A stretch of DNA of 64,000 nt from Fragilaria crotonensis (GCA_022925895.1 JAKSYS010000019.1:124001-188000), one strand, 5' to 3'. Positions 1 through 10,683 are shown, numbered from the stretch's first letter. Program-made: numbers and translations. The notes: generated by a model not told the origin, from the sequence alone.

Positions 1-113
1 GAGTTGCAGAAATTAGACTCGAGAACGCACAAGCTGTTGCCGCGAGATCGGACGCTGCGTACAGAGCCAGGATCGCCGAGCTTGAGGCTAAGCTTTCTGC
101 AGCTGAATCATAG
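1..113 (+). CDS. 3' end of a coiled-coil protein gene (partial)
   Basis: The window opens inside a reading frame (first full codon at base 3) that runs for 36 codons to a TAG at 111-113. The peptide is Ala/Glu/Arg-rich with heptad-like spacing (it ends RIAELEAKLSAAES), typical of a C-terminal coiled coil. The 5' part lies outside the window, so the family cannot be named. Confidence 0.55.
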   Translation, partial: VAEIRLENAQAVAARSDAAYRARIAELEAKLSAAES

Positions 114-255
114 ACATAAATGAAATCCATTTCTTGGGTTGCTAGTTAAAGTTGTGCCACTAGTATGGCTTACTGCTGATTTCGGATCTAGCTGAGGGCA
201 ACCTAACGCGACTGCTCCACCAGCTATCAAGGCTGTCTTCGCTGTATTATGTGAC

Positions 256-2343
256 TTACCTCACAACAGAGCCGGGCATCGCAGGAAACAGGAGACCATT
301 AGAGCTGCTCTTATCATGAGAGCGAGGTCCGGGAAAAAGCTGCCAAAATCGAAGTGTCTCGTCACCTGCGCCAGTTACAATGGTCGAACCATCGGGGGAC
401 ATGGCAAGGTACAGCACTCGGAACGTATGACCAGTCAGCGTTACCACTTTGCTCATGCTTGGGTACCTCCACACCACGATTTGGTTCAACGAGTATCCGT
501 GCGTACTCACAATTTCGTTGCAATTCTTCGACCATGCCAAGTTGCAAACCTGACTCCCGGTGTCAATATGATGCAAACCCACTCCACTGAGAGTGTTCCA
601 AAAGCGTATGCAACGGTCTGCTGTGCCTCCTCCGCTCGCCAGGAGACCGTGCTGATGAGGGGACCATGCAATGGCTTTGACCGCTGCCGAGTGCTCAGAG
701 AATTTGCTGATCGGTTGGCTGCTGTTCTTGATATCCCAAACGAGCAATTTGTTGTCATTCCCGCCAGAAGCCAAGTATGCGGGCTCATCGGATGACCATT
801 TCAGTCCGCAAATTTCTTGCTTATGGGCAGCAAGTCGATGAGTGTACTGCGGCTGAATGCGAACATCGCGAATGTAGATCAGACGATCACGGCTTCCACT
901 GGCTAGTGATGCACCAGAAAAATTCAAGGTTCCTACTCTTGCAGAGTGGCCACCCATAGTGCGCACTTTCTTGCACTTGATTGTGTCCCAAAGCTGAACT
1001 TCACCTTTGTTCGTTCCAACTGCAAGATGGGTGCCCCTTTGAGCCCATGCGACGGATGTGACCATGTCCTCAGCAGGAGCTAAATCACATAATTTAGTTA
1101 CTTTGGACGTACATGCGCTCCAAAGATAGACGCAGGATCCCAGTCCAACAGCCAAAACGTTCTGAGATGACCAATCAACCAAATTCAGATAAAAGTCGTC
1201 TTGAAGAGCTGGAGCATCAAGCACTTTGAACGCTATTTTCTGAATACGCCGCTGTCGCTTTTGAGGAGTCGACATAAGACGTTGACTGGCGGCGGAGCCA
1301 ACGGGCGTTAGACTAAATGAATCAACGACCGCACTGGTTGGCGAAATATTGTCTTGGAACGCACTGTGATAGGCTTGTCGAGGACTCTGAAACCGAAAAA
1401 CGCTACTTCCTTCACGAAGTGCACCATCCGTGCTTCTTGGCTGGTACTGTACTGCAACATTGCCTGGAGCAAATGGATCAACATTTTCGCCCAGGAGCTC
1501 TGATCTCAGAAGCGCATTCAACATGGACGACTGTGGTGTGCTCACACTTGAACTGTTATTTGCGGGCGCTGCTTCGCCTCCGTTGTCATCGATCCCATTC
1601 CTACCCTCACCACTGTTCGATTCATTCGATTCTCCGTCAGTACTTGGTGACAAAGCTGTTGTTGTTATCGGTCTCACCGTCGCATCATCTGACAATGAAA
1701 AGCCAAAATTGGAAGCAACTCTTGACGGTATGAAGCGATCTGCTTGCCCGACGTCACTTCGATATCGACTGGTAAGGCTTCGGGATACGCTCCCTGATGA
1801 GAGACTGCCATGGATGTATCCTCCTGAGTAAGCAGAAGAGATCGAAGAATACGAGGATGATCGAGGTGAAGGCCCCACGGGGGATTCAAGAATAAACGAT
1901 CCACTTCCTGATGGAGTAGTAGCGCATATTGGTGTGGAAGTCAATATCGGAGAGGGTCGAAAGATTGATTGGTTGTTACTCGAGCGATGAATAGATGGTG
2001 GAATCATCGGATTCGATTGAAGGCTAATGAGTTGCTGGTCAGATATGTGTCGGTGTGCGAGTCTGGCGGCATATTGCGGATCCAACCTAGGCCGATGCGG
2101 GGACGGTAACGGGATCCGCGTGCAGGAAGACGACGTTGAAGCAATGCTGAATGAAGTATCCCCGGTCGGCGACGATTCCTCGGATTGTATGGACGCAGAT
2201 GGAGACTCCACCGTGGTCATCGTTCTATTCAAGGACACAGGTGTTTTTGGGTGTTGTGGGTGCCCGCCGTATGATGCGCTGGATTCTGCCGCTTGCGCCT
2301 GAACGTTCTCCATTGTCAATGATAAACTCGAAACTGCAACCAT
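256..2343 (-). CDS. Cdh1/Fizzy-related WD40 activator of the APC/C
   Basis: The 695-aa protein has a long Ser-rich N-terminus, a C-box (DRFIPSR, residues 202-208), the Cdc20/Cdh1 signature KVLDAPAL (373-380) and a C-terminal WD40 propeller (about 385-690) containing blocks such as ASGGNDNKLLVWD. Proteins of this family recruit substrates to the anaphase-promoting complex ubiquitin ligase, and Cdh1 forms act from late mitosis through G1. The N-terminal extension makes it longer than the 450-550 aa usual in plants and animals. The ORF ends in Val-Arg, close to the Ile-Arg tail that docks APC/C. However, the last codon and stop (AGG TAA) sit inside a perfect donor AG|GTAAGT, so the true C-terminus may come from a further exon. 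Cdh1 rather than Cdc20 is favoured by overall resemblance only. Confidence 0.9.
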   Translation of the reverse strand: MVAVSSLSLTMENVQAQAAESSASYGGHPQHPKTPVSLNRTMTTVESPSASIQSEESSPTGDTSFSIASTSSSCTRIPLPSPHRPRLDPQYAARLAHRHISDQQLISLQSNPMIPPSIHRSSNNQSIFRPSPILTSTPICATTPSGSGSFILESPVGPSPRSSSYSSISSAYSGGYIHGSLSSGSVSRSLTSRYRSDVGQADRFIPSRVASNFGFSLSDDATVRPITTTALSPSTDGESNESNSGEGRNGIDDNGGEAAPANNSSSVSTPQSSMLNALLRSELLGENVDPFAPGNVAVQYQPRSTDGALREGSSVFRFQSPRQAYHSAFQDNISPTSAVVDSFSLTPVGSAASQRLMSTPQKRQRRIQKIAFKVLDAPALQDDFYLNLVDWSSQNVLAVGLGSCVYLWSACTSKVTKLCDLAPAEDMVTSVAWAQRGTHLAVGTNKGEVQLWDTIKCKKVRTMGGHSARVGTLNFSGASLASGSRDRLIYIRDVRIQPQYTHRLAAHKQEICGLKWSSDEPAYLASGGNDNKLLVWDIKNSSQPISKFSEHSAAVKAIAWSPHQHGLLASGGGTADRCIRFWNTLSGVGLHHIDTGSQVCNLAWSKNCNEIVSTHGYSLNQIVVWRYPSMSKVVTLTGHTFRVLYLAMSPDGSTIVTGAGDETLRFWQLFPGPRSHDKSSSNGLLFPAMPGSVVR

Positions 2344-3284
2344 TCGCTATTTCTGTGCGTGGCTTTGACACAAGTTTCTGATCGATGAAAGCGCTGATGT
2401 TGGTTAAAGCGAACGCAACCAGCCTTGACGTATCGTCGTTATGAACAATATGACTCGCCTATCTTTTGCTAGCCTCGACTTCAGAACGCGAATTTGATAC
2501 CCCTGTGAAAGCCGAGTCGTTTCTCCTACTTTGAATGATGGATATCGATCGATCAAGGACTCAATGGGAATGTGGGATAACGTCGGCGGAGAGGGCCTAT
2601 ACGAGTTAGTAGATGGCACGACAAAGGCTCGAGTGAGACTCTCGGTGGGAGACGCCAGGAAAAATTGCCTGCCCGCCAAAATTTGTATTTACCCGTCCTC
2701 GAAATCTTTAGCGGTTTGGGCGACTCACATTTTCTCGTTCCCGTATATATACAATTTGATGTGACGTCAAACCCTCTCCGAAGTTTCACAGCGGCGATAC
2801 ATTTCAATAGAGTGCAAGCGAGCATGCCATGTGAGGTGAGAATTTGCGCCCCTTCCCCCAACCCAACGCCACAAGATGTCGGAGTACTTCTACATTACCG
2901 CAGTGCATGTCCCACCTTCTTGGTTAACGAGTATTCATTTATCATATAACATATCATACGAGGGTCAGTTACTTGTGCGTACCTCGTACCCACCCCGTGA
3001 TCGCGACTGTTTGGATCTTCTATCGCAACTATCGCCCAAACAAGGCATCCAGTAATAGAGCAGAAGTACAAGGTACTTCGTATTATTTATTTGAGTGCAT
3101 GAGAAATAGCATGAGAGAATTACAAATTACTCCGGAGTACATCAAATGCAGTGTATGTATGCATTGCTCTCGAAATGCAAAAATCACCAAGATGGTTGGT
3201 AACTTGTCAATCGTGTGCAACTGAAAGATGGGACACCTTGTAGATTTGCCTTGTCATTACTCGACTCGACACGGGAAAGACTTT
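2344..3284. other. Intergenic, no gene seen
   Basis: This 941-bp stretch lies upstream of the Cdh1 gene and downstream of the hydrolase gene. Short ORFs on both strands have unnatural composition and no recognisable domain. It presumably holds the Cdh1 promoter and the hydrolase 3' UTR. Confidence 0.5.
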
Positions 3285-4310
3285 TCAACTTGGGTTGGGG
3301 CGTTGGACAGAAATCATGTGTTTATCGACGAATTCTGCTATTGTGGCCACCATGATCGGCATGTGTAGTAATCCGTTGTAGTTGTGGTCTGCACCCTCAA
3401 CAATAAAGAGTTCGTGATTTCTTATGTTCTTGGCGAACTCTATCGCATTACTTACTTCGACACGTTCATCCCTCGAACCATGTAGAGTGAGAATGTGAGA
3501 GTGTCGAATACTCCGTACAAAGGAAGAATCTAGATTGCTTCGTTCCTCGACATCATCCATAGTCATCACGAATTCTCTAGCACCCTTATTACTCAACACA
3601 ACCTTTCCTGTTTGCCTCAAATTCCGAGCCTTCTCCACGCCCAAAAGCTTTTCCACATTGTACTCGTGTGGGACCGAGAATCGTCCTGAAATATTGACAA
3701 AGCAGGCAATCTTTCTCGGTGTGGACGCATCTCCACATTTGTCTTGCTCGGCTGCAGTTCGAAGAACTGACGCAGCCCCTTTGGAATGCCCAATCACGCA
3801 AACGACTCGGCAAGCCATGTTCTGTTCAACGAATGAGATTACGGCTTGCAAATCATTAAATTCTCCATCATAGTTGGAATGGCGGAATACTCCTGTCGAA
3901 TGACCATTGCCAGTAAAGTCAAATCGCAAGGTATGGCAGTTGAGGCGCTTGGTCAGACCGGCTGCCAAATGAGCCAGCAGCATTTGGTTTCTCCAACTCA
4001 TGTAGCCATGACAAATGATAATCACCGGCACACCGTGAAATCCAGCTTCATCGACCGCATTTGATTTTCTAGGCATCATGCTTCGGTATAGACTGCAAGC
4101 CAATGCCTCTCCGTGAGGGTGGTGTGTTTTTGGCAAGTAGAAACTGCATTGACTTTCCAGTGGAATGTCTCTCGGAATCATGGGATATGGATATCCCTCA
4201 CATTCGTTCGGCGGCTTTCCACTTGGCAAAGACAAAATTGATTCCCAAATCAACTGCGAGTCTCCCATAGTTCGCTCTGGGTCCCTTCGTCGACTTGACA
4301 ACTTCTTCAT
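3285..4310 (-). CDS. Serine alpha/beta-hydrolase
   Basis: A 341-aa alpha/beta-hydrolase of the serine aminopeptidase S33/acyl-hydrolase type. Visible features are the oxyanion region HGYMSWRN, the nucleophile elbow GHSKG, a late acid in GSRDERVEV and the catalytic His in EGADHNYNG, in the correct Ser-Asp-His order. Plants and algae carry similar uncharacterised cytosolic hydrolases, and the substrate cannot be inferred. I chose the ATG at 4310 (MKKLSSRRR). The open frame continues 44 codons further upstream, but that part is Cys/Phe-rich and looks like leader or intron, since a pyrimidine-rich tract ending CAAG directly precedes this ATG. MGDSQ, 14 codons later, is the alternative start. No targeting peptide is evident from the chosen start. 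Confidence 0.8.
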   Translation of the reverse strand: MKKLSSRRRDPERTMGDSQLIWESILSLPSGKPPNECEGYPYPMIPRDIPLESQCSFYLPKTHHPHGEALACSLYRSMMPRKSNAVDEAGFHGVPVIIICHGYMSWRNQMLLAHLAAGLTKRLNCHTLRFDFTGNGHSTGVFRHSNYDGEFNDLQAVISFVEQNMACRVVCVIGHSKGAASVLRTAAEQDKCGDASTPRKIACFVNISGRFSVPHEYNVEKLLGVEKARNLRQTGKVVLSNKGAREFVMTMDDVEERSNLDSSFVRSIRHSHILTLHGSRDERVEVSNAIEFAKNIRNHELFIVEGADHNYNGLLHMPIMVATIAEFVDKHMISVQRPNPS

Positions 4311-4660
4311 CTTGCAGGGGTCAGTCAGAGGAGAAAAGTGGAAACAGAAACAAGAAAATTCATGCTTGCAACTTAGAACTTGGAATATTACCGTACGGAT
4401 GTACAGTACGTGGTACTGATAGTGGAAAAATGTGGATTTCAAGATGCACGCATGGGATGGTCACATGGTTCGGGGAAATTTCTGACTGCAGAGACCTAGA
4501 TGTAACGAGAAGCATATCGACAGTCGCTTCGCATACTAGGGCGTGTAATGCCAACTGTGCTTCACACATTTCAGATCCAGATTGGGCGCTAGTCTAATGT
4601 ATGAGTTTTCGCATAGCGAGAATACTTGATGCGATGTTGTATGAGTAGTACTCAGAATCC
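4311..4660. other. Intergenic, no gene seen
   Basis: About 350 bp between the hydrolase start and the 3' end of the zinc-knuckle gene; both are on the minus strand. I see no coding signal or RNA gene. Confidence 0.4.
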
Positions 4661-5895
4661 TTATACGCCCATCTCTACAAGCGGGGACGAACACGGCGAG
4701 GATCGCAATACATCAGGGGTGGTAGGCGGTGGTGATGCACTTAGACCAGTTGATGTCTCCCCCGTGAGTATGTTGGTCACAACTCCTGCCGTGAAGGCCA
4801 GTGGATGAGGTTCTCCAACAACCATATTATCCGTCAAGAGAGGCGCTGTTGCATAAGACTCTGGAAATCCTTGTATTTCGAGGTTTAGTCGACGTAGAGT
4901 CATAAACTGAATGATGTCAGCATGGACATGTTAGTGGCAGTAGATTAGAAAAGGCTAGAGACGTGATACGACTGCAAACTCACCTCGTCCATTTCCACTT
5001 GCAACGCTGCATTTCTCATTTCTGGAGGTGGTTCATCTGGACGTCGTTTCAGCTTGGGCTGGTACGGGCACACATGCCCCTTCTTTGGAGCCCCGCAACG
5101 ACCGCATCGATAACTACCGCGACCCTTTTCCTTCTCAAGTTCGGCCCGGTTTCTCTTCTCCTCTCGAGTCATGTACATATCATCACCATCGTCCATATCA
5201 ATACCAACGCTCTTACTCATGGGATCCATTCCGGCCATTCTTGGAGGCGGATATCCTGGCATCATGCCACCCGACATCGAGTCTGGTGACCTTCTCGGTG
5301 GCCGTACAGGCGAAGCCAGATCACGCCCGCCTTGCCACATTTTTGGACCTTGCATATGCTGTGGGATAGTGGGAGGTGGACTCTGACCTGGCTGTTGCAA
5401 AGGTGGACCCCCTTGCTGCCAAGCATGTGGCGGTGGTGGACCTCCTCCCCATTGGTGTTGCGGCCATTGATGTCCCCAATAATGCCCCTCTTGTTTGGCA
5501 CCTTTTGGCCTCGGAGGAGAGTTGTCCCCCTGCACAGGATGCCTCCCCTGCGACGCAGAAGGTTGAGGTGGCGGAGGACCACCACCTCTATATCCATTCC
5601 AATTGCCTCGATCCATGCCACCAGGAGGAGGCCCTCCTTGTCTGTACATTCCCATCGGCGGAGGAGCACCCTGCCCTTGAGGCCATCCAGCCCCAGGTCC
5701 TCCATATGGTGGAGGTGGTTGCTGACCCTGCCATCCCATGTATGCCCCATTTGGTGGCATGTGTCCCCCTGGTGGCGGCGGTCCTCCGTAAGGTGCCTGT
5801 TGAAAGGGATGTTGTCCCCCATATGGCGGTGTTTGGTGGTATCCAGGAGGTGGGCCACTCATATTTCCTGGCTTTCCTGTTGTTGGAGCAGGCAT
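4661..5895 (-). CDS. Pro/Gly-rich protein with CCHC-like zinc knuckle (2 exons)
   Basis: The proposed model is complement(4661..4906, 4984..5895), 385 aa. The 77-bp intron has donor GAG|GTGAGT and acceptor ATTCAG|TTTATG, phase 0. Without splicing, the reading frame ends after 12 irrelevant codons. The first two thirds are low-complexity Pro/Gly/Gln/His sequence rich in PPPP and GGPPPP, of the kind found in RNA-binding or phase-separating proteins. A cysteine cluster C-x2-C-x6-H-x-C (CGRCGAPKKGHVC) follows, then a basic patch and the segment MDEFMTLRRLNLEIQGF, which reads smoothly across the splice junction. The C-terminus is Thr/Ser/Pro-rich. I do not recognise a named family; a nucleic-acid-binding role is inferred from composition. 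Confidence 0.75.
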
Positions 5896-6929
5896 GAGAG
5901 AGATATAAACTTGCGGCTATCTGCTAGTGTGGAGAGGCTAAACGTTCGCAACGAGCCCAGTTCGAATTCGATACAAACGATGAGGTATTGGGGGAAATCG
6001 CCTGCAGGGTGCAATGAAAACAGTGGCGAACATTCTGAGGTTTCGGTAGACTCAAGAGTCAACGGACTGAAGATGCGCCAGAGTGACATTCGACAACGTG
6101 GACTATACGAATTCCTGCATCATCGACAAATTCAACGGATGTGATGTGTGAACCATCCTCGACTGTCACTTACAGATGCCGTTTGAAATGGTTTCGGCTT
6201 TGAAGCAAATCTCGAAGCAATCAATTGCAATGGCACCAAAATGATTAAGATAGCAGTAAGAATGAAGAATCAAACTTGAGTGCAAGTCAGATGCATCCAA
6301 CTCATGCCAGAATGCTCAACGAAGTTGAAAGCCCCGAATAGAATGAAATAGCCTGGGAGTTGACGTGCGATGGAGTTGCTGGAGTCGGGGTTGCGCGATC
6401 GAACGTTGAGTCTCGGGTATATGCACGACCAACGGAAACGTTGGACATTTCAAATATCAGGTGACTAATACATACATTAAAAAATGGCCTTCTACTTGTG
6501 GCCAGAGCCCACACCTGCCGGCCTGCGACAGTGCAGTACAGCACGGAGATTTTGTTTTAGCGGCAATACCAGCTACTGTGCTCAAGTACTGTAGTACCAG
6601 GAAATACCCGTAGTGAAAACGAGGACCTCTAACCTGTACAAGTACTATTATACCAGTAGAGTACAAGTACTGTACTATGCGACGGAGTGACGGCAACGGC
6701 ACTCTTCACACCGGGTTATGCACTTTGTCGTCCAATCCTCCAAACAAGTGTGGGTTCATCGGTAATCGGTACCTGGTACACTCTGACCCTAGAACCGACT
6801 TTAAACCCTCTAACAATGCGTCGGCATTGCCTTGCATAACGATGAGATTAGCACAAGCTTTGCCCCAAATGAAAGCTGGTATGTTGTTGGTTGTTCCACA
6901 GCTGCATCGCTGCAACTTCGGCGTCATCT
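5896..6929. other. Intergenic with GTAC-rich segment
   Basis: This 1-kb stretch contains the presumed promoter of the zinc-knuckle gene and the 3' flank of the peroxidase gene. Bases 6530-6700 are enriched in GTAC words. No coding region is convincing on either strand. Confidence 0.45.
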
Positions 6930-7769
6930 TTATACTTTGATTGCTGCCTCAATAAAGGTCTCCAAGAACATCGGCGATGCTCCATTATAGCTCGATACTC
7001 TTCCTCCTTTTTTGATCAGAAAATAGGTTCCGAAATTCCATTCAATTTCCTCCTTTTCTACCCTTTCCTTCAGAAAACGATACACCTCGTGCTGACCGGG
7101 ACCGTTGACGTCAATCTTGCTCATTATACGAAATTCTACACCCATGCGTTTGCAAAAGGCATGGATATTCGAATCAGAATATGGCTCCTGGTTGCCAAAC
7201 TGGTTGCAGGGAAAGGCAAGAATCTCCAAGCCACGGTCGCGAAACTTGGCGTGCAGGTAGTTCAATTCATCGTAATGCTTCGAAGTGCGATCTGATTTAG
7301 GAACGGATCAAATAGGGTTAGTTACAATACAAAAGTTGTCTTCTCAACCGCTCCTTCCACAACAACGACCATCATCACAAACATGCATCACATCATAGCA
7401 CTCACCACAGAAACTGGCAACATTCGTTACTAGCACAACCTTGTCCCGGAACTGCTCAAAGTTCACTTGATTCCCACGAGCATCCAATGCGCTCAGTTGG
7501 TAAAACGACGTGGCTTTGGGTGACAAGGGAATGCGATTCTGTTCCAAAATCTTGCGGTTGTGATGCTCGGCGCACTCGTGACGGCAGTATTGCTGCATGT
7601 CTTGTGTCAGGCAGTGTTCGGTAGTTGCCAGCGTTCGACATTCCGATCTACTTGGAAGTCGAATTAGATTCTGAGCCGTCGATGACGAGACAAGTAGGAG
7701 CGTGACGAGGTGGAGAGTCCATGGATGAAACATTGTTCGGACGCCTAGTAGTAGAGTGTAGAGTTGCAT
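6930..7769 (-). CDS. Glutathione peroxidase-like (Cys type), secretory pathway, 2 exons
   Basis: The model is complement(6930..7291, 7406..7769), 241 aa. The 114-bp intron (donor TGTG|GTGAGT, acceptor AAATCAG|ATCG) splits the codon after the active-site Cys. The N-terminus (MQLYTLLLGVRTMFHPW then a hydrophobic run) is a signal peptide, followed by a short four-Cys segment resembling a partial ShKT motif. The GPX fold then shows NVASFC with the peroxidatic Cys, AFPCNQFGNQEP with the conserved Gln, and EWNFGTYF with the conserved Trp-Asn, i.e. the full catalytic tetrad. It reduces peroxides, in this Cys class usually with thioredoxin. The usual Cys-Gly pair is Cys-Asp here, which is unusual. 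Plastid or ER location is uncertain because no Phe follows the signal peptide. Confidence 0.88.
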
Positions 7770-7938
7770 TTGTCGACCAAGTCAATCCTTCGTGAACCTG
7801 ATGAAATCCAATTCTCGATTCATGGTCTACTTGATTCGTTCTACCTGTACGAGTACTGGTAGCGTATACAATGTACAATAGTCGGAGTACACAATACACA
7901 AAAGGCCTACGACATACCTGGTACAGGTTGATAGCAGA

Positions 7939-8415
7939 CACTACAGATCATTCGGCCTCTGAAGCAGTGGCCCGATCCAGCCGGGCAACGTTATATGACG
8001 GTTTTGACTATCGTTGTTTATTGAAAAACGTTTTGATAGTTTATTTCAGAGTGATAACGGTCAGTTTTTGGTGAGTCACGAATTTCATTTTGCGATAACT
8101 CGACCAATTCCTCAAACGACAAAAGAAGCGTGCACATTTGTGTTCTTTGTATGGAGGAGTCTCACAATGTGCACGCTTCTATCGTCGTTCCAGGAATTGG
8201 TGGAGATATTGCAATGTGAACTTCCGGACTGAAAAAAAGCTGACCGTTAAATACTCTGAAGTAAAATATGATAAAGAAATACAACGAAACTTAAATAAAT
8301 CGAACCTCTAAGTACATTCAAAAAATGGCAGTGAAAGACAGTTAAAATTTCATGAAAAAATGAGCTCATAACCAGAAATCGGGCCACGGCTTCAGAGGCC
8401 GAATGATCTGTAGTG
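7939..8415. mobile_element. Foldback MITE with 38-bp TIRs and 3-bp AGA target duplication
   Basis: Bases 7939-7976 and 8378-8415 are inverted repeats with a single mismatch, beginning CACTACAGATC. Both ends are flanked directly by AGA (7936-7938 and 8416-8418). A CACTA start and a 3-bp duplication are typical of the CACTA/EnSpm (CMC) superfamily. There is no transposase ORF, so it would be non-autonomous. The interior is also self-complementary: 8104-8112 pairs with 8192-8200, GAAGCGTGCACATT pairs across a short loop, and TTCAGAG..TAACGGTCAG pairs with its partner near 8240-8265. The whole unit could form one long imperfect hairpin. Confidence 0.85.
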
Positions 8416-8943
8416 AGAGAAGAGATGGATGGGAGATGGGAGATGCAACAGTACTGGAGTACAGTACCAGGTGGTAGTGTGGTAGTGTACATCAAATTGA
8501 ATTTCTGCCTTCTTTGTGATTTACCGATTTACCGTACGAGTCACGTACTGTCGTACTCCGAGAAGCCACTCGGGACTCGGGATACGTTGGATGTAGTGTC
8601 ATACATATCGAGGGCAGTATGCATACTCGTACCTGAAACCAGGTAGCACTGTGTATATATGGCATAGTAAAACATGTACATATGTGGGTGTGTTAAGAAA
8701 AAAAATTACAAGTAATCAAATAGTAGCCTTCGTATATGAATATGTTGGATTTTGCATTGAGCGTAACGGAATCTTACCCCAATGGCGGGGGTTGGGGGCA
8801 AAGTGCGCACGACAGCATGGCACTCTTGAAGTTACTGTTCACTTCAGCGATGTTTCAGTCGGGGAGCGATATATACATATACGATCCTTTTAATTGAATA
8901 TGACACCAACTCTCCTCCCGAAACATGTTCCACAAAGCCGAAG
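8416..8943. other. Intergenic, probable promoter region
   Basis: This stretch lies between the MITE and the next gene. It holds GTAC-rich words (8450-8560) and AT-rich sequence, including TATATA-like tracts near 8651 and 8869. No gene is seen. Confidence 0.4.
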
Positions 8944-10683
8944 ATGGTGGTCCACATCGAGAGCAATACTCGTCGAGACCCAGACGTCGTTCGGAAACTG
9001 CCTGGAGCATTTAGCACCCTTGCTGCATTCGATATGGCTAGTCGAACTGCCGCTCTCAGTCGCTACTTGGCGGCATTGGACTCGCCCCCAGCTGCACCTG
9101 GTAATGCCTCGGCCCCGACGGCCCCTGATTTGACATCACGAATTTCTGTCTCATCATCCCAGGATCATAATGAATTCGAAACATCATTTTCAAGCAATAC
9201 TACTGATCTTTACAATGGCCATAAGGTGGTTGCCATGCCTTCTCTTGGTGGGAAATCGGTGCGAGAGGTGGTCTCCTCCAGGGAACCGCCAGCCCCAACG
9301 GTTGTACGAAGGAGTGTAACGCCCGGCCAACAGCGCAGTCGAAGCGCCGGACGCGCACCTCAGGGCAAGTCGTCACGGGATATTGTGCAAGATGTTTACG
9401 ATCGCATGGGGGTGTCCAGGGAAGACTTGGGGGGCGACGCAGACAAGTTTCAAGTACGATACCGAGCGGCAGCAGCACTCTCCGCAAATGTGGAAATGCC
9501 GACACGAGGACGATCCTTCGATGCCTGCACCGATGGACAACGACGAGCTCGCTCACTTAGTCGAGGTCGATCTGTGACTGGCCGATGGCCTCCAACTCGT
9601 GAGCAAGATGAACGAGAACAGAGAGGGACTCGAGAGAGTGCGCCAGAACGAACAACTACCTCTATGTCGATGGATACAAGGGTCGACAATGCTCCAACCA
9701 CCAGGCATCAAGTCGTACAGCAGCAGGCTAAGCAGTCACTTGTCGCTGCTGTTGACGACGCAAATCGAATTAATCGAGCATCGTCTTCCACCGCTGCCTC
9801 GAATCCGCCGTCGAAGAAACCTTCAACGACGAGAAAGGCGCCAGAGCCCTTGTCAACACAGCCCAGTGACGATCAAGGTGAAGATCCCACAGGGCCTGGC
9901 GTGCCTGATGGAATCTCTAGTCTCTCAGTGAAAGATCGTGTCACTGCACTGACAGGAGGCAAGTCGAATCGCAATTTTCCAAAGAGATCAATCCCTGTCC
10001 AGTACGCCAAACGCCCGCCCCCGCCAAAGATCGATATATATGAAGAGATCCGCAAGAACAAGGAAGAAGATACAACTGCCCCGCTTCCGGCCCCCGAGCC
10101 CAGCAACATTCCGCCATCACCCGCGGCTGCTGCAGCAGCGGATGCTGCTGCCGAATTGGTTCGAAAGAATCAGTACGGACGATTACACAATAACGCTCGA
10201 CATGGCAGCAGCAGCAATGGCACCAAAAAGATGGATTCGTTTCAAACACCCAATTCCAACAAGCCGCCCATTGAAATTTCGGGGACCGACGACATGGGAG
10301 GATTGGCTGACTCTGGCTCAGTTGCTCTCTCTTCAGTTTCGGCTGATGAATATATGGACCGTTCTCCTGTAAGTCTCCCCTCCAAGAAAGAGCCCGTTAG
10401 TCGTCGGTGGAATGGCGTTGCTAGCACGCATAGAGCGGTGATTCAGTCCCCTGGATCCGTCAAATCTACGTACTCGTTGAATGCCGATCAAATTGATCGC
10501 TTGGTGGAAGAGCGTATGCAGACTCACATCGCCGACCTTGAATCAAAGATGGGAGCGCAGATGATGCGGCTCGAAAGTTACCTGGAGGAACGAATGCAAA
10601 CTCGAATGGACCAGCTGGAGGTGAAAATTGACAAGATTGGGGCAATGTTAACTAACATTTTGTCACATCGACGGGAACTCTAA
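8944..10683 (+). CDS. Unrecognised Ser/Arg/Pro-rich protein with C-terminal coiled coil
   Basis: A single-exon 579-aa ORF starting MVVHIESNTRRDPDVVRKL. I do not recognise the family. The middle is disordered and rich in Ser, Arg and Pro, with blocks such as SRSAGRAPQGKSSRDIVQDV and ARSLSRGRSVTGRW. The acidic-basic element YDRMGVSREDLGGDADKFQ looks like a conserved short motif. A poly-Ala stretch (PAAAAAADAAAE) precedes the C-terminal 80 residues, which form a strong heptad-repeat coiled coil (VEERMQTHIADLESKMG, then ESYLEERMQTRMDQLEVKI). This suggests an oligomeric scaffold or cytoskeleton-linked protein, possibly phosphorylated at its RS/SP sites; that is inference only. Confidence 0.8.
   Translation: MVVHIESNTRRDPDVVRKLPGAFSTLAAFDMASRTAALSRYLAALDSPPAAPGNASAPTAPDLTSRISVSSSQDHNEFETSFSSNTTDLYNGHKVVAMPSLGGKSVREVVSSREPPAPTVVRRSVTPGQQRSRSAGRAPQGKSSRDIVQDVYDRMGVSREDLGGDADKFQVRYRAAAALSANVEMPTRGRSFDACTDGQRRARSLSRGRSVTGRWPPTREQDEREQRGTRESAPERTTTSMSMDTRVDNAPTTRHQVVQQQAKQSLVAAVDDANRINRASSSTAASNPPSKKPSTTRKAPEPLSTQPSDDQGEDPTGPGVPDGISSLSVKDRVTALTGGKSNRNFPKRSIPVQYAKRPPPPKIDIYEEIRKNKEEDTTAPLPAPEPSNIPPSPAAAAAADAAAELVRKNQYGRLHNNARHGSSSNGTKKMDSFQTPNSNKPPIEISGTDDMGGLADSGSVALSSVSADEYMDRSPVSLPSKKEPVSRRWNGVASTHRAVIQSPGSVKSTYSLNADQIDRLVEERMQTHIADLESKMGAQMMRLESYLEERMQTRMDQLEVKIDKIGAMLTNILSHRREL

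Noticed and set aside
2404-2861. Overlapping short ORFs upstream of the Cdh1 gene
   Set aside because: Composition is not protein-like, frames lack domains, and the region is expected to be promoter/UTR.
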